DNA of 45,264 nucleotides from Burkholderiales bacterium PBB2. Its GTDB lineage: Bacteria; Pseudomonadota; Gammaproteobacteria; Burkholderiales; Burkholderiaceae_C. Of the stretch, positions 35,595-42,921 are shown one piece after another. Made by a program: the position numbers and the translations under genes. The DNA lies in assembly GCA_002255955.1 (NCBI GenBank), contig NKIM01000037.1, positions 1 to 45,264 on the forward strand, given 5' to 3'. Position 1 is the first letter of the stretch; each line of letters begins with the position of its first letter. Under the pieces are notes generated by a model. It was not told the DNA's origin. It was given only the letters and a program-made list of their open reading frames with translations, and ran no database searches.

Positions 35595-37228
35595 TGCATG
35601 AGGCCTGGGATCGACGTTCCTTCCTGCGCGCGGCCGCTGGCACCGGCGCGGCCTCGTTCGGGCTGGCGGCCTGCCTGGCCCCGCCCGCCGACCTGAGCCG
35701 CCTGCCCGGCGGATGGCTGGGCGCAAGCGCCGAGCGCGGCCACCGCCTGCGCTCACCTCTGCCTGCGGCTCAAAGCGCGCCGGCCTTGCCGCTGGAGCGC
35801 CGCCAGGTGCTCATCGTCGGCGGCGGCATCGCGGGCCTGGCCTGCGCACGCGGCCTGAGCCAGGCGGGCCTCGACGACTTCGCCCTCTTGGAGCTGGAAG
35901 ACCAGGTCGGCGGTAACAGCCGAGGCCATCGCATGGGCGGCATGGCCTGCCCCATGGGTGCGCACTACCTGCCGCTGCCGGGGCCGCAGTCGCGTGAGGT
36001 CCACCAGCTGCTCGAAGAGCTGGGCCTGGTACGGCAAGAGCTGGGTCGTGCCGTCTGGGATGAACGTTACCTCTGTCACAGCCCGCAGGAGCGGCTGTTC
36101 TTCGAAGGCCAGTGGCACGAAGGCTTGCTGCCTCCCGCGCCCCATGCTGCCGCACAAGCCCAGCAGCGCCGCTTTGAACAGGCGGTGGACCGCGCGCAGC
36201 GCGAGCTGGGCTTCGCCATGCCCAGCCACCGCGCGCCCTGGACGGCGGCCCACGCCGCACTGGATGGCCAGAGCTTCGCATCCTGGCTCGATGCGCAGGG
36301 CCTCAACGAGCCCACGCTGCGCTGGTATCTCGACTACTGCTGCCGCGACGACTACGGCGCGCCCAGCCAGGAGGTGTCGGCCTGGGCCGGCATTCACTAC
36401 TTTGCCAGCCGCCACGGTTTTCATCCGCCTGGCGCTGAAAGCGCCGAGCGCGAACCGGTGCTGACCTGGCCACAAGGCAATGCCTTCCTCAGCGAGGCCA
36501 TGGCGGCACCCTTGCGTGATCGCATCCACGCAGGCCGCACGGTGCTGCACATCGAAGCCGGCAAGCACGACATCACCCTGCGGGTCTGGAATGAAGCGCG
36601 GCAGCGCGAGGAACGCTGGCAATGCCAGCAGCTGGTGCTGGCCACGCCCTTGTTCATTGCCCAGCGCCTGCTGGGCCCGGGATTTGCCGCGCTCGACGAA
36701 GCGCTTGCCCAGCAGGCGCACGCGCCCTGGCTGGTGGCCAATCTGCAACTCAAGCAGCCGCTGCTGCAGCGCCTGGGCGCGCCACCGTCCTGGGACAACG
36801 TGATCTACGGCAGCCAGGCACTCGGCTATGTGGACGCCATGCACCAGAGCCTTCACCCGGTGAGCGGCCCGACGGTGCTGAGCGCGTACTGGGCCCTGCC
36901 CCAATCACGCCGCGAGGAGCTGCTGCGCGCGGACTGGCGCCCCTGGCTCACCCAGGTATTGGCGGAGTTGAGCGCTGTTCACCCCGATCTGCCAGCCCAG
37001 CTGGAGCGGGCCGACCTGGTGCGCTGGGGCCATGCCATGAGCATTCCGCGCCCGGGCCTGCGCGGCTCGCCGGCCTTGCGTGCGCTGCGGCATGTGCCGG
37101 GACGCATTCACTTCGCGCACAGCGATCTGGCCGCCTACTCGGTGTTTGAAGAGGCCTACACCTTGGGCTGTGAAACCGCTGCGACAGTCGCGAAATTCAC
37201 CACCAACATCCAGAAACAATCGACCTAA
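35594..37228 (+). CDS. Tat-exported FAD-dependent amine-oxidase-like lipoprotein
   Basis: A 544-residue flavoprotein. The N-terminus is a twin-arginine signal (DRRSFLRAAAGTGAASFG) ending in the lipobox LAAC, so the protein is probably folded with FAD in the cytosol, exported and anchored. The FAD motif VLIVGGGIAGLACARGL is at about residues 72-88, with GGNSRGH following. The C-terminal HFAHSDLAAYSVFEEAYTLG is the second FAD contact seen in amine oxidases. A polyamine-oxidase-like role fits its neighbour, but substrate is unproven. ATG overlaps the stop of the spermidine-synthase-like gene (TGATG), so the two are coupled. Confidence 0.83.
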   Translation: MHEAWDRRSFLRAAAGTGAASFGLAACLAPPADLSRLPGGWLGASAERGHRLRSPLPAAQSAPALPLERRQVLIVGGGIAGLACARGLSQAGLDDFALLELEDQVGGNSRGHRMGGMACPMGAHYLPLPGPQSREVHQLLEELGLVRQELGRAVWDERYLCHSPQERLFFEGQWHEGLLPPAPHAAAQAQQRRFEQAVDRAQRELGFAMPSHRAPWTAAHAALDGQSFASWLDAQGLNEPTLRWYLDYCCRDDYGAPSQEVSAWAGIHYFASRHGFHPPGAESAEREPVLTWPQGNAFLSEAMAAPLRDRIHAGRTVLHIEAGKHDITLRVWNEARQREERWQCQQLVLATPLFIAQRLLGPGFAALDEALAQQAHAPWLVANLQLKQPLLQRLGAPPSWDNVIYGSQALGYVDAMHQSLHPVSGPTVLSAYWALPQSRREELLRADWRPWLTQVLAELSAVHPDLPAQLERADLVRWGHAMSIPRPGLRGSPALRALRHVPGRIHFAHSDLAAYSVFEEAYTLGCETAATVAKFTTNIQKQST

Positions 37229-37374
37229 GTAGCAATTTACAGCACCAAGCGGCAGCAGGGCGGCACTTGAGTGTGCGGACGAGACACCCAGGGAAGCGGT
37301 GGTTAGAGTGCGAAGCATCTCCCGAGGGGGAGCTTGATTTCAACCGCAACTTTTCCTTGAAAGCAGTCCACACC

Positions 37375-37914
37375 ATGAACAAATTTATCGCCGCCGCCGC
37401 CCTGACCCTGATCGCTGGCGCCGCATCCGCCGCTCCCGCTACCGAGAGCAACTTCTACATCGGTGGTGACATCGGCTCCAGCAAGTTCAAGGCCGAAGGC
37501 GACTCCGCGTCCAAGACCGGCTTCGGTGCCACCCTGGGCTACACCCTGAACCCGAACGTCGCCTTCGAACTGAGCGCACGCCGCCTGGGCTCCTGGAAGG
37601 AAGACGGCATCAAGGTCAAGGCCAACGCACTGCAAGCCTCGGTGCTGGGCATCGCCCCGATCACCAACGAGTTCTCGCTCTACGGCCGCCTGGGCCTGAG
37701 CCGCAACGCCGTGGACGCCACCGAAGGCAATGTCACTGCCTCCGCACACAAGACCAAGGCCCTGTTCGGTGTGGGCGCCAGCTATCAACTGGCCAAGAAC
37801 GTCAGCCTGCGCGGCGAGTACATGAACCTGGGCAGCAACAAGCTGGGCTCGGGCGCCGACACCATCACGGTCAAGATGCACCAGTTCAATGTCGGCGTGA
37901 ACTACGCCTTCTGA
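37375..37914 (+). CDS. Small outer-membrane beta-barrel protein (OmpW/OmpA-barrel-like), copy 1
   Basis: A 179-residue exported protein with a signal peptide (MNKFIAAAALTLIAGAASA) and an eight-strand barrel ending in FNVGVNYAF. It is a paralogue of the protein at 40053: they share YxGGDIGSxKFK, TGFGAT, AFExSARRLGSWK, LGIAPI, SLxGRLGLSRN-like and MHQFN-GxNYAF segments. Function (porin-like, adhesive or structural) unknown. The leader contains a CTCCC-GAG-GGGGAG hairpin and GAAAGCAGT just before the ATG, also seen in copy 2. An intrinsic terminator follows. Confidence 0.88.
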   Translation: MNKFIAAAALTLIAGAASAAPATESNFYIGGDIGSSKFKAEGDSASKTGFGATLGYTLNPNVAFELSARRLGSWKEDGIKVKANALQASVLGIAPITNEFSLYGRLGLSRNAVDATEGNVTASAHKTKALFGVGASYQLAKNVSLRGEYMNLGSNKLGSGADTITVKMHQFNVGVNYAF

Positions 37915-37970
37915 TGTGACTGAGGGCAAGGGCAGTCTGGAACTGCCTCTCGCTCCCTAGCACCGAACTG

Positions 37971-37995
37971 AAGCCCCGCCAGTGCGGGGCTTTTT
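37971..37995 (+). terminator. Rho-independent terminator of barrel-protein copy 1
   Basis: AAGCCCCGC and GCGGGGC form a 7-bp GC stem with a CAGT loop, followed by TTTTT. It lies about 56 bases after the stop. Confidence 0.9.
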
Positions 37996-38032
37996 GTCTT
38001 CTAACGCTCTGCGCCTGGAATCCTCGCTCGGC

Positions 38033-39139
38033 TCACCCTTCGCGCAAGACCAGGGCCGCCGCCTGCAGATAGCGCGTATCGCCGTAGACCGCCATCTCAT
38101 CGCCACAAGCATGGACCAGCTTGATCGCGTGGTCATCACGGGACCGGCAGGCAGCCGCTGCCAAGGCGGGCCACGGCAGGCCGGGCGGCGTCTTGCCTGG
38201 CGGCGGCCGTGGCTGCACCCGTCCGGCCAGGTAGGCGGCCACAAAGGCCTCGTCAAGCAGCCGCTGCAGGGCGGGATCCGCGTACAGGGTTTTCGGCAGC
38301 CAGGGCAGCAACACCCGCAAGGCACGCAGACCCGTGATCATGTGCAAGACGGTGAAGTTGCCACTGTCCAGGTAGTAACTCAAGGCCAGATTCGCCAGTT
38401 GTGCCACGCGCTGAGCGATTCCTGCTTCGGGCTTCAGGCGATGAGCCAGTTCCGCATACACAGGCGTGGCACTGGCGGCCTGCATGCGCAAAAAGATCAG
38501 CGGCGCTTCGCTGCGCCAGCCGCGCGCACCGTCGACCAGGGCGCGTGACCACGCCGCCAAACCCATGGCTAGCTCCGGCGCTGATGCCGGTGGCGAAGGT
38601 GGCGGCGGCGGCAAGGTCTGCCAGCGGCAGGCCCAATACGCGAGCGCCGAGGCCAGCTCGCCTTCATGACCGCCCTCGACCGCATGAGCGGTACGAATCA
38701 AGCCATGAAAAGCCACGGCCGACACACCCGGCAGCAGCACCTGAAGAGCCTGGGCCAACACGGCATCGCGCCCGGCACGCGCCAACTCAGCCGCAAAGCT
38801 GAGGCGCAGATCGGCAAAGGCATCGAACTGCCCCAAGGCCTGGCGCCATTCACTCAACACCTGCCCGCGCTGGGCCTGCCCTTGCCCCTGGAAGCGCGTG
38901 CAGTAGCCCGCGACGAACTCGCGAACCTGCGCTTCGCTCGCGCCCAGCTGGTGCAAGGCATGCAGGGCCATGGGCAGATGGCTGCTCAACTGCTGGCCGT
39001 ACTCAGGCGGCCAGTCTTTGATTTGATCCAGATCCGCATGGAGCGCGGAGCGCGCCCGCGTCGGTGTTGCTGCGAGCAGGTGCTTTGGCGCGGCAGCAAG
39101 CGTGTCTGTCGAGATCGCGAGAACGTGGTCTGGGTTCAT
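38033..39139 (-). CDS. Questin-oxidase-like protein
   Basis: A 368-residue protein of the questin oxidase (DUF4243-like) family; the fungal member opens the anthraquinone ring of questin in a Baeyer-Villiger-like step. Segments fitting the family: HLPMALHALHQLGASEAQVREF near residue 53, GVSAVAFHGLIRTAHAVEGGHEGELASALAYW near 138-170 (quoted in parts), FTVLHMITGLRAL near 265 and the C-terminal DDHAIKLVHACGDEM near 333. The conserved histidines may bind metal or substrate. The SoxR box lies in its promoter, 45-62 bases upstream of the start, suggesting induction by redox-active compounds such as quinones. It diverges from soxR. Confidence 0.8.
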   Translation of the reverse strand: MNPDHVLAISTDTLAAAPKHLLAATPTRARSALHADLDQIKDWPPEYGQQLSSHLPMALHALHQLGASEAQVREFVAGYCTRFQGQGQAQRGQVLSEWRQALGQFDAFADLRLSFAAELARAGRDAVLAQALQVLLPGVSAVAFHGLIRTAHAVEGGHEGELASALAYWACRWQTLPPPPPSPPASAPELAMGLAAWSRALVDGARGWRSEAPLIFLRMQAASATPVYAELAHRLKPEAGIAQRVAQLANLALSYYLDSGNFTVLHMITGLRALRVLLPWLPKTLYADPALQRLLDEAFVAAYLAGRVQPRPPPGKTPPGLPWPALAAAACRSRDDHAIKLVHACGDEMAVYGDTRYLQAAALVLREG

Positions 39140-39183
39140 GGTGTGACTCCTCGGCTTGAGTGATTGAGGTCTCTATACTTGAA

Positions 39184-39201
39184 GTTCAAGTGAACTTGAA
39201 G
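39184..39201. promoter_or_regulatory. SoxR box in the questin-oxidase promoter
   Basis: GTTCAAGTGAACTTGAAG matches the E. coli soxS site CCTCAAGTTAACTTGAGG at 14 of 18 positions by my count. It is the centre of a 26-base near-palindrome at 39177-39202. On the minus strand it lies between TTGACT (39200-39205) and TATAGA (39172-39177); the spacer is 20-22 bases depending on the -10 chosen, longer than 17 as expected for a MerR-type activated promoter. Confidence 0.88.
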
Positions 39202-39262
39202 TCAAGAACTTTCTCCCACTTCGCCCTGCACAATCTGCGGGCTTTGCTGAAAAGAGGCCCCC

Positions 39263-39841
39263 ATGAGCAAGCGGCAGCCCCAACCCACTTCCACCTCGCG
39301 CAGCGCCAAGGCAGCACCAGCCGCGTCAGCGGGCGACCGACTGCCTATCGGCGAACTGGTGCGGCGCAGCGGTGTGGCGGCCAGCGCACTGCGTTTTTAC
39401 GAAGAGGCGGGATTGATGCAGAGCACACGCAGCGAAAGTGGCCGGCGCCAGTACGCCCGCAGCGATCTGCGCCGCCTGGCCTTTGTGCGCGCGGCACAAA
39501 CCGTCGGCCTGAGCCTGGATCAAATTCGCGCGGCCTTGGCCGAACTGCCTGAGGGCCGCACGCCCACCGTGGCCGACTGGACCCGCCTGTCGGCGGCCTG
39601 GCGCCCTTTGCTGGACCAAAAGGTCGCCGAGCTGATCCGGCTGCGCGACACGCTCAGCGCCTGCATTGGCTGCGGCTGCCTGTCGCTCAGCAAATGCGCG
39701 CTCTACAACCCCGGTGACCAGGCAGCACGCCACGGCGCCGGTGCGCGTTATTTGCTCGGGGATGCTGCGCCAGCGCAAGCGGCTGCAGGTGAGAAGAAGC
39801 CTGCGCGCCGCCGCAGCAGCCGCAGCGCCGCAACCCGCTGA
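39263..39841 (+). CDS. soxR: Redox-sensitive transcriptional activator SoxR
   Basis: A 192-residue MerR-family protein with an N-terminal extension of about 25 residues, then the DNA-binding wing-helix (IGELVRRSGVAASALRFYEEAGLM, given in part), a dimerisation helix and the diagnostic [2Fe-2S] cluster CIGCGCLSLSKC at residues 134-145 (Cys134, 137, 139, 145). The cluster is oxidised by redox-cycling compounds, switching promoters on. A basic Ala/Arg-rich tail ends the protein. It diverges from the questin-oxidase-like gene, whose promoter holds the SoxR box, so that gene is the immediate target. No soxS is present, as is normal outside enterics. Confidence 0.93.
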   Translation: MSKRQPQPTSTSRSAKAAPAASAGDRLPIGELVRRSGVAASALRFYEEAGLMQSTRSESGRRQYARSDLRRLAFVRAAQTVGLSLDQIRAALAELPEGRTPTVADWTRLSAAWRPLLDQKVAELIRLRDTLSACIGCGCLSLSKCALYNPGDQAARHGAGARYLLGDAAPAQAAAGEKKPARRRSSRSAATR

Positions 39842-40052
39842 AGCTTTGCGTCAGGTGGTGGGCGAATTTGCACGAACCACCCATGTCACCGACATGAAGT
39901 TGCACTGGGTAATCTTCCCGTCATGCCCTGAGGGGTGATTACAACGCCGGCCAAAAATACTGGAAAACCCTTGATAGGATGCGCGCCTTCTCTCCAGAGG
40001 GGGAGAGAGTTGTGAACCGATCCTCGAGATCAAGATAGAAAGCAGTATCCCA

Positions 40053-40583
40053 ATGAAGAAGATTTTTGCCCTGGCCGCCCTGGCCTTCGCCGCCGCCACC
40101 GCTTCCGCCGCTGACAACAGCTGGTACGTGGGTGGCGACATCGGCTCCACCAAGTTCAAGCTCCTGGGCACGTCCTCGACCCGCACTGGCTTCGGCGCCA
40201 CCGCGGGTTACCAGCTGAACACCAATGTGGCCTTCGAAGCCTCGGCACGCCGCCTGGGCTCCTGGAAGGTGAACGGTGACGAACTGTCGGCCAACGCCCT
40301 GCAGATTTCCGCCCTGGGCATCGCCCCGATCAACAACCAGTTCTCGCTGTTCGCCCGCCTGGGCGTGAGCCGCAACTCGCTGGACCTGGACGAAGGCAAG
40401 GTGACCTACTCCATCCACAAGACCAAGGCCTTCTTCGGTCTGGGCGGCGCTTTCCAGATCGACAAGGCCCTGAGCCTGCGTGCTGAGTACGTGAACCTCG
40501 GCAACAACAAGATCAGCGACGGCAGCGACAGCATCGAGGTCAAGATGCACCAGTTCAACCTGGGCCTGAACTACGCTTTCTGA
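40053..40583 (+). CDS. Small outer-membrane beta-barrel protein, copy 2
   Basis: A 176-residue exported barrel protein, paralogous to the one at 37375. Signal peptide MKKIFALAALAFAAATASA; mature barrel from ADNSWYVGGDIGSTKFK to FNLGLNYAF. The two copies share the whole barrel with scattered substitutions, so this is an older duplication. Upstream leader carries CTCTCCAGAGGGGGAGAG-type hairpin (about 39991-40009) and GAAAGCAGT before ATG, as in copy 1. They flank the questin-oxidase/soxR pair in the same orientation. A terminator follows at 40612. Function unknown. Confidence 0.88.
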   Translation: MKKIFALAALAFAAATASAADNSWYVGGDIGSTKFKLLGTSSTRTGFGATAGYQLNTNVAFEASARRLGSWKVNGDELSANALQISALGIAPINNQFSLFARLGVSRNSLDLDEGKVTYSIHKTKAFFGLGGAFQIDKALSLRAEYVNLGNNKISDGSDSIEVKMHQFNLGLNYAF

Positions 40584-40611
40584 TCCTCACCGATCTGAAT
40601 GCACTCCTCAA

Positions 40612-40637
40612 AAGCCCCGCAGCCGCGGGGCTTTTTT
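40612..40637 (+). terminator. Rho-independent terminator of barrel-protein copy 2
   Basis: AAGCCCCGC pairs with GCGGGGCTT around AGCC and is followed by TTTTTT. The stem is nearly identical to the terminator of copy 1. The structured repeat begins about 40 bases further on. Confidence 0.9.
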
Positions 40638-40677
40638 GTTGGCGAGTTGCGTTGTGAAGGGCCGAATGCGGCAAAGA

Positions 40678-40977
40678 GCAGCCCTTGCAGGTTGGGCTTG
40701 TGCCAAGGGGCATCGGGCGAGTGCTTCCGCTCATGTCCCCCGGCCCGCGCCTTGCGCGGACCTCCTCCTTGACTTCGCTTCAGCACTCACCCGACACCCC
40801 TTGGCAGTGCGACCGCTCGGCGTTTTCGCCGAAGGAGCAAGGCCTCCCTGGATCGGGTCGGCTGGGTGCTCTGCGAAGTGAAGTCAAGGAGGAGACCCCA
40901 GCCGCAGGCTGGGGTCGGGGGACATGAACGGAGCAGAGCGCCCAGTCGGCCCGATCAACAAGCAACCCAAGGGCTGC
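40678..40977. repeat. 300-base inverted pair of structured units
   Basis: Occupies the gap between barrel copy 2 and speD (40584-41002). Ends are GCAGCCCTTG and its reverse complement. Two units face opposite ways: the left on the minus strand (40701-40806), the right on the plus strand (40851-40956). Each has an outer stem of 24-25 bp, then GAAGTCAAGGAGGAG or a close form, a 9-10 bp hairpin, then CGGGGGACATGA, then the stem's other arm. Outer stems and hairpins differ in sequence but remain paired. No gene is present; short frames here are chance. It could be a MITE-like repeat or a structured RNA. Confidence 0.75.
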
Positions 40978-41002
40978 TTCGTGCCGATAACAGCCAACCG
41001 AT

Positions 41003-41374
41003 TCAACCTCGCAACAGACGCTGCTCTCGCCGCTCGCGCGGCGCGAAGGCGTCGCACAGCAGTTGCATCAGGCGCTTCGCTGAAGCGCTGTTGTCGCCCA
41101 CGAGGTTGCAGACGTACACATCGAGCGTCACGCCCCCCAACTCGGGCCAGGTGTGGATGGCCAGATGAGATTCGGCCAGCAAGACGACGCCCGTGATGCC
41201 GCTCTGCTCACAGCCAGGCGCGACCTCAAAGCGATGGAACAACTCGGCCACGGCGCCCAAACCTGCCGCCTGCACGGCATCGCGGCACAGGCGGCCGAGA
41301 GCCTCTGGGTCCAGCATCAGAGGCGACTGCGGGTCGCAGCCACGCAGATCAGCAGTCAGGTGCAAGCCCTGCAC
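41003..41374 (-). CDS. speD: S-adenosylmethionine decarboxylase proenzyme (prokaryotic class 1B type)
   Basis: A 123-residue self-cleaving enzyme that makes decarboxylated SAM, the propylamine donor for spermidine synthesis. Cleavage at Glu68-Ser69 (AESHLAIHTWPE) generates the pyruvoyl group. His74 and Cys89 (VYVCN) keep the 5- and 20-residue offsets from the serine found in the Thermotoga-type enzyme. The start is GTG, 15 bases after the moaD stop, with GAGG upstream, so it is probably co-transcribed with moeA-moaD. The spermidine-synthase-like gene is 5.4 kb away on the other strand. Confidence 0.92.
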   Translation of the reverse strand: MQGLHLTADLRGCDPQSPLMLDPEALGRLCRDAVQAAGLGAVAELFHRFEVAPGCEQSGITGVVLLAESHLAIHTWPELGGVTLDVYVCNLVGDNSASAKRLMQLLCDAFAPRERREQRLLRG

Positions 41375-41389
41375 AGCAGCCTCAGCGAC

Positions 41390-41647
41390 TCAACCGCCAG
41401 TGACTGGCGGGAAAAAAGCCAACTCGGCATCGGCAGGGATGAGGGTCAGATCGCTGGCCACCATCTGCTGGTTCAGCGCGCAGCGCACGGCACGCCCGGG
41501 CGCCAAGGCTTCGGCATGCACGGCAGAGCGGGCGCAGAGCTGGGCCCGGAGCGCCGCCACGCTGGTTCCCGCGGGTATCTCCAGCCGCTCGCCCGAACCC
41601 AGTTGCTCACGCAGCGAGGCGAAGAATTTCAGCTGCACCTGAATCAT
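41390..41647 (-). CDS. moaD: Molybdopterin synthase sulfur-carrier subunit MoaD
   Basis: An 85-residue ubiquitin-fold sulfur carrier. It starts MIQVQLKFFASLREQLG as in the family and ends FFPPVTGG with the required terminal Gly-Gly, which is activated to a thiocarboxylate. ATG 41647 is chosen because it follows GAGGG and matches family length; an in-frame ATG at 41665 overlaps the moeA stop and could also be used. Partner subunit MoaE is encoded at 28864, not next door. speD follows 15 bases later. Confidence 0.93.
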   Translation of the reverse strand: MIQVQLKFFASLREQLGSGERLEIPAGTSVAALRAQLCARSAVHAEALAPGRAVRCALNQQMVASDLTLIPADAELAFFPPVTGG

Positions 41648-41661
41648 GGCCACGCCCTCGC

Positions 41662-42921
41662 TCATGACAGCAACTCGCTGAACGGCAGAAAGCGCACCGT
41701 GTCGCCGGGCGCGATGCTGCGACCCGAGGGGTTGTCGACCAAACCATCGCCCCAGACCGCCGAGCTGAGGACGCCCGAGCTTTGGTTGGCAAACAGATCC
41801 AGCCCACCCGCCTCATTGAGGCGGGCACGCAGAAACTCCTGGCGGCGGTCGGCCCGGGGCCAGTTGAAATCGGCCCGCAAGGCGTAGGCACGCGGCTGCA
41901 AGCGGGTGGCGCCCTGCAAACGCAAGATCACCGGCCGCACCAGCAGGCAAAAAGTGACCAGGCTCGCCACCGGATTGCCGGGCAGACCGATGAACCACGC
42001 TGAACCGCCATCGTTATCCCGGCGCACCGAACCGAAGGCCAAAGGCTTGCCCGGCTTGATGGCGATCTGCCAGAGCTCCAGCTGGCCTTCCGCTTGCACG
42101 GCCGGCCGCAGGTGATCTTCCTCGCCGACGGAAACGCCGCCCGAGGTGATGATGAGGTCGGCCTGCGCTGCAGCGTCGCGCAAAGCGGCACGGGTGGCAT
42201 CCAGACGGTCGGGCACGATACCCAGATCCAGCACCTCGCAACCCAGGCCTTGCAGCAGGCCACGCAGAGTGAAACGGTTGGAGTTGTAGATGGCGCCGGG
42301 GCGCAGCGGCTCGCCGGGCATGACCAGCTCATCGCCGGTAGAAAACAGCGCCACGCGCGGACGCCGCGCCACTTTCAGCTGTGCTGCGCCGACCGAAGCG
42401 GCCAGGCCCAGGCCTGCCGGATCCAGACGACTGCCCACCGAGAGCACGGTGGCGCCACGCTCCACATCCTCGCCGCGGCGGCGGATGGCATTGCCTAACT
42501 CGGGCACGCTCAAGAAACGCACAGCGCCCAGGCCCTCGCCCGGCACGGCCTCGCACTGCTCCTGCATCAACACGGTGTCGGCGCCCACCGGCACTTGCGC
42601 GCCGGTGAAGATGCGCGCGGCCGTGCCCGGCAAGTGTGCGGCACCAACCACGCCGGCGGGCACACGCTGCGCCACCGGCAACACTGTGCCCGGCTCACGC
42701 ACATCGGCCGCGCAAAAGGCATAGCCGTCCATGGCCGAGTTGTCGGCGGGCGGCACATCAAGCAAGGACACCACGTCCTGGCTCAGCACTCGGCCCAGGG
42801 CCTCGGCCGTGGGCAGCATTTCGCTCACGCCCAGGGGCTGAGCGGCGGACAGCAAACGAGCCAGGGCTTCGCCCAGCGGCAACATGGCCGGCTTGGCCTT
42901 GGAAGCAAGAGGTTCAGACAT
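41662..42921 (-). CDS. moeA: Molybdopterin molybdenumtransferase MoeA
   Basis: A 419-residue enzyme that inserts molybdate into adenylylated molybdopterin. Domains: N-terminal domain with the conserved VPPADNSAMDGYAF near residue 57, central MoCF-binding domain with VALFSTGDELVMPGE near 190 and ITSGGVSVGEEDHL near 255, and PGKPLAFG near 288, GLPGNPVASLVTF near 310, then domain IV. ATG 42921 is preferred over an upstream ATG at 42954 and overlaps the thrC stop by eight bases. moaD follows directly. Confidence 0.95.
   Translation of the reverse strand: MSEPLASKAKPAMLPLGEALARLLSAAQPLGVSEMLPTAEALGRVLSQDVVSLLDVPPADNSAMDGYAFCAADVREPGTVLPVAQRVPAGVVGAAHLPGTAARIFTGAQVPVGADTVLMQEQCEAVPGEGLGAVRFLSVPELGNAIRRRGEDVERGATVLSVGSRLDPAGLGLAASVGAAQLKVARRPRVALFSTGDELVMPGEPLRPGAIYNSNRFTLRGLLQGLGCEVLDLGIVPDRLDATRAALRDAAAQADLIITSGGVSVGEEDHLRPAVQAEGQLELWQIAIKPGKPLAFGSVRRDNDGGSAWFIGLPGNPVASLVTFCLLVRPVILRLQGATRLQPRAYALRADFNWPRADRRQEFLRARLNEAGGLDLFANQSSGVLSSAVWGDGLVDNPSGRSIAPGDTVRFLPFSELLS

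Noticed and set aside
40760-40770. CCTCCTCCTT as an anti-Shine-Dalgarno element acting on ribosomes
   Set aside because: The complementary purine strand is conserved within the structured repeat, so ribosome interaction is only speculation; not called as a separate feature.
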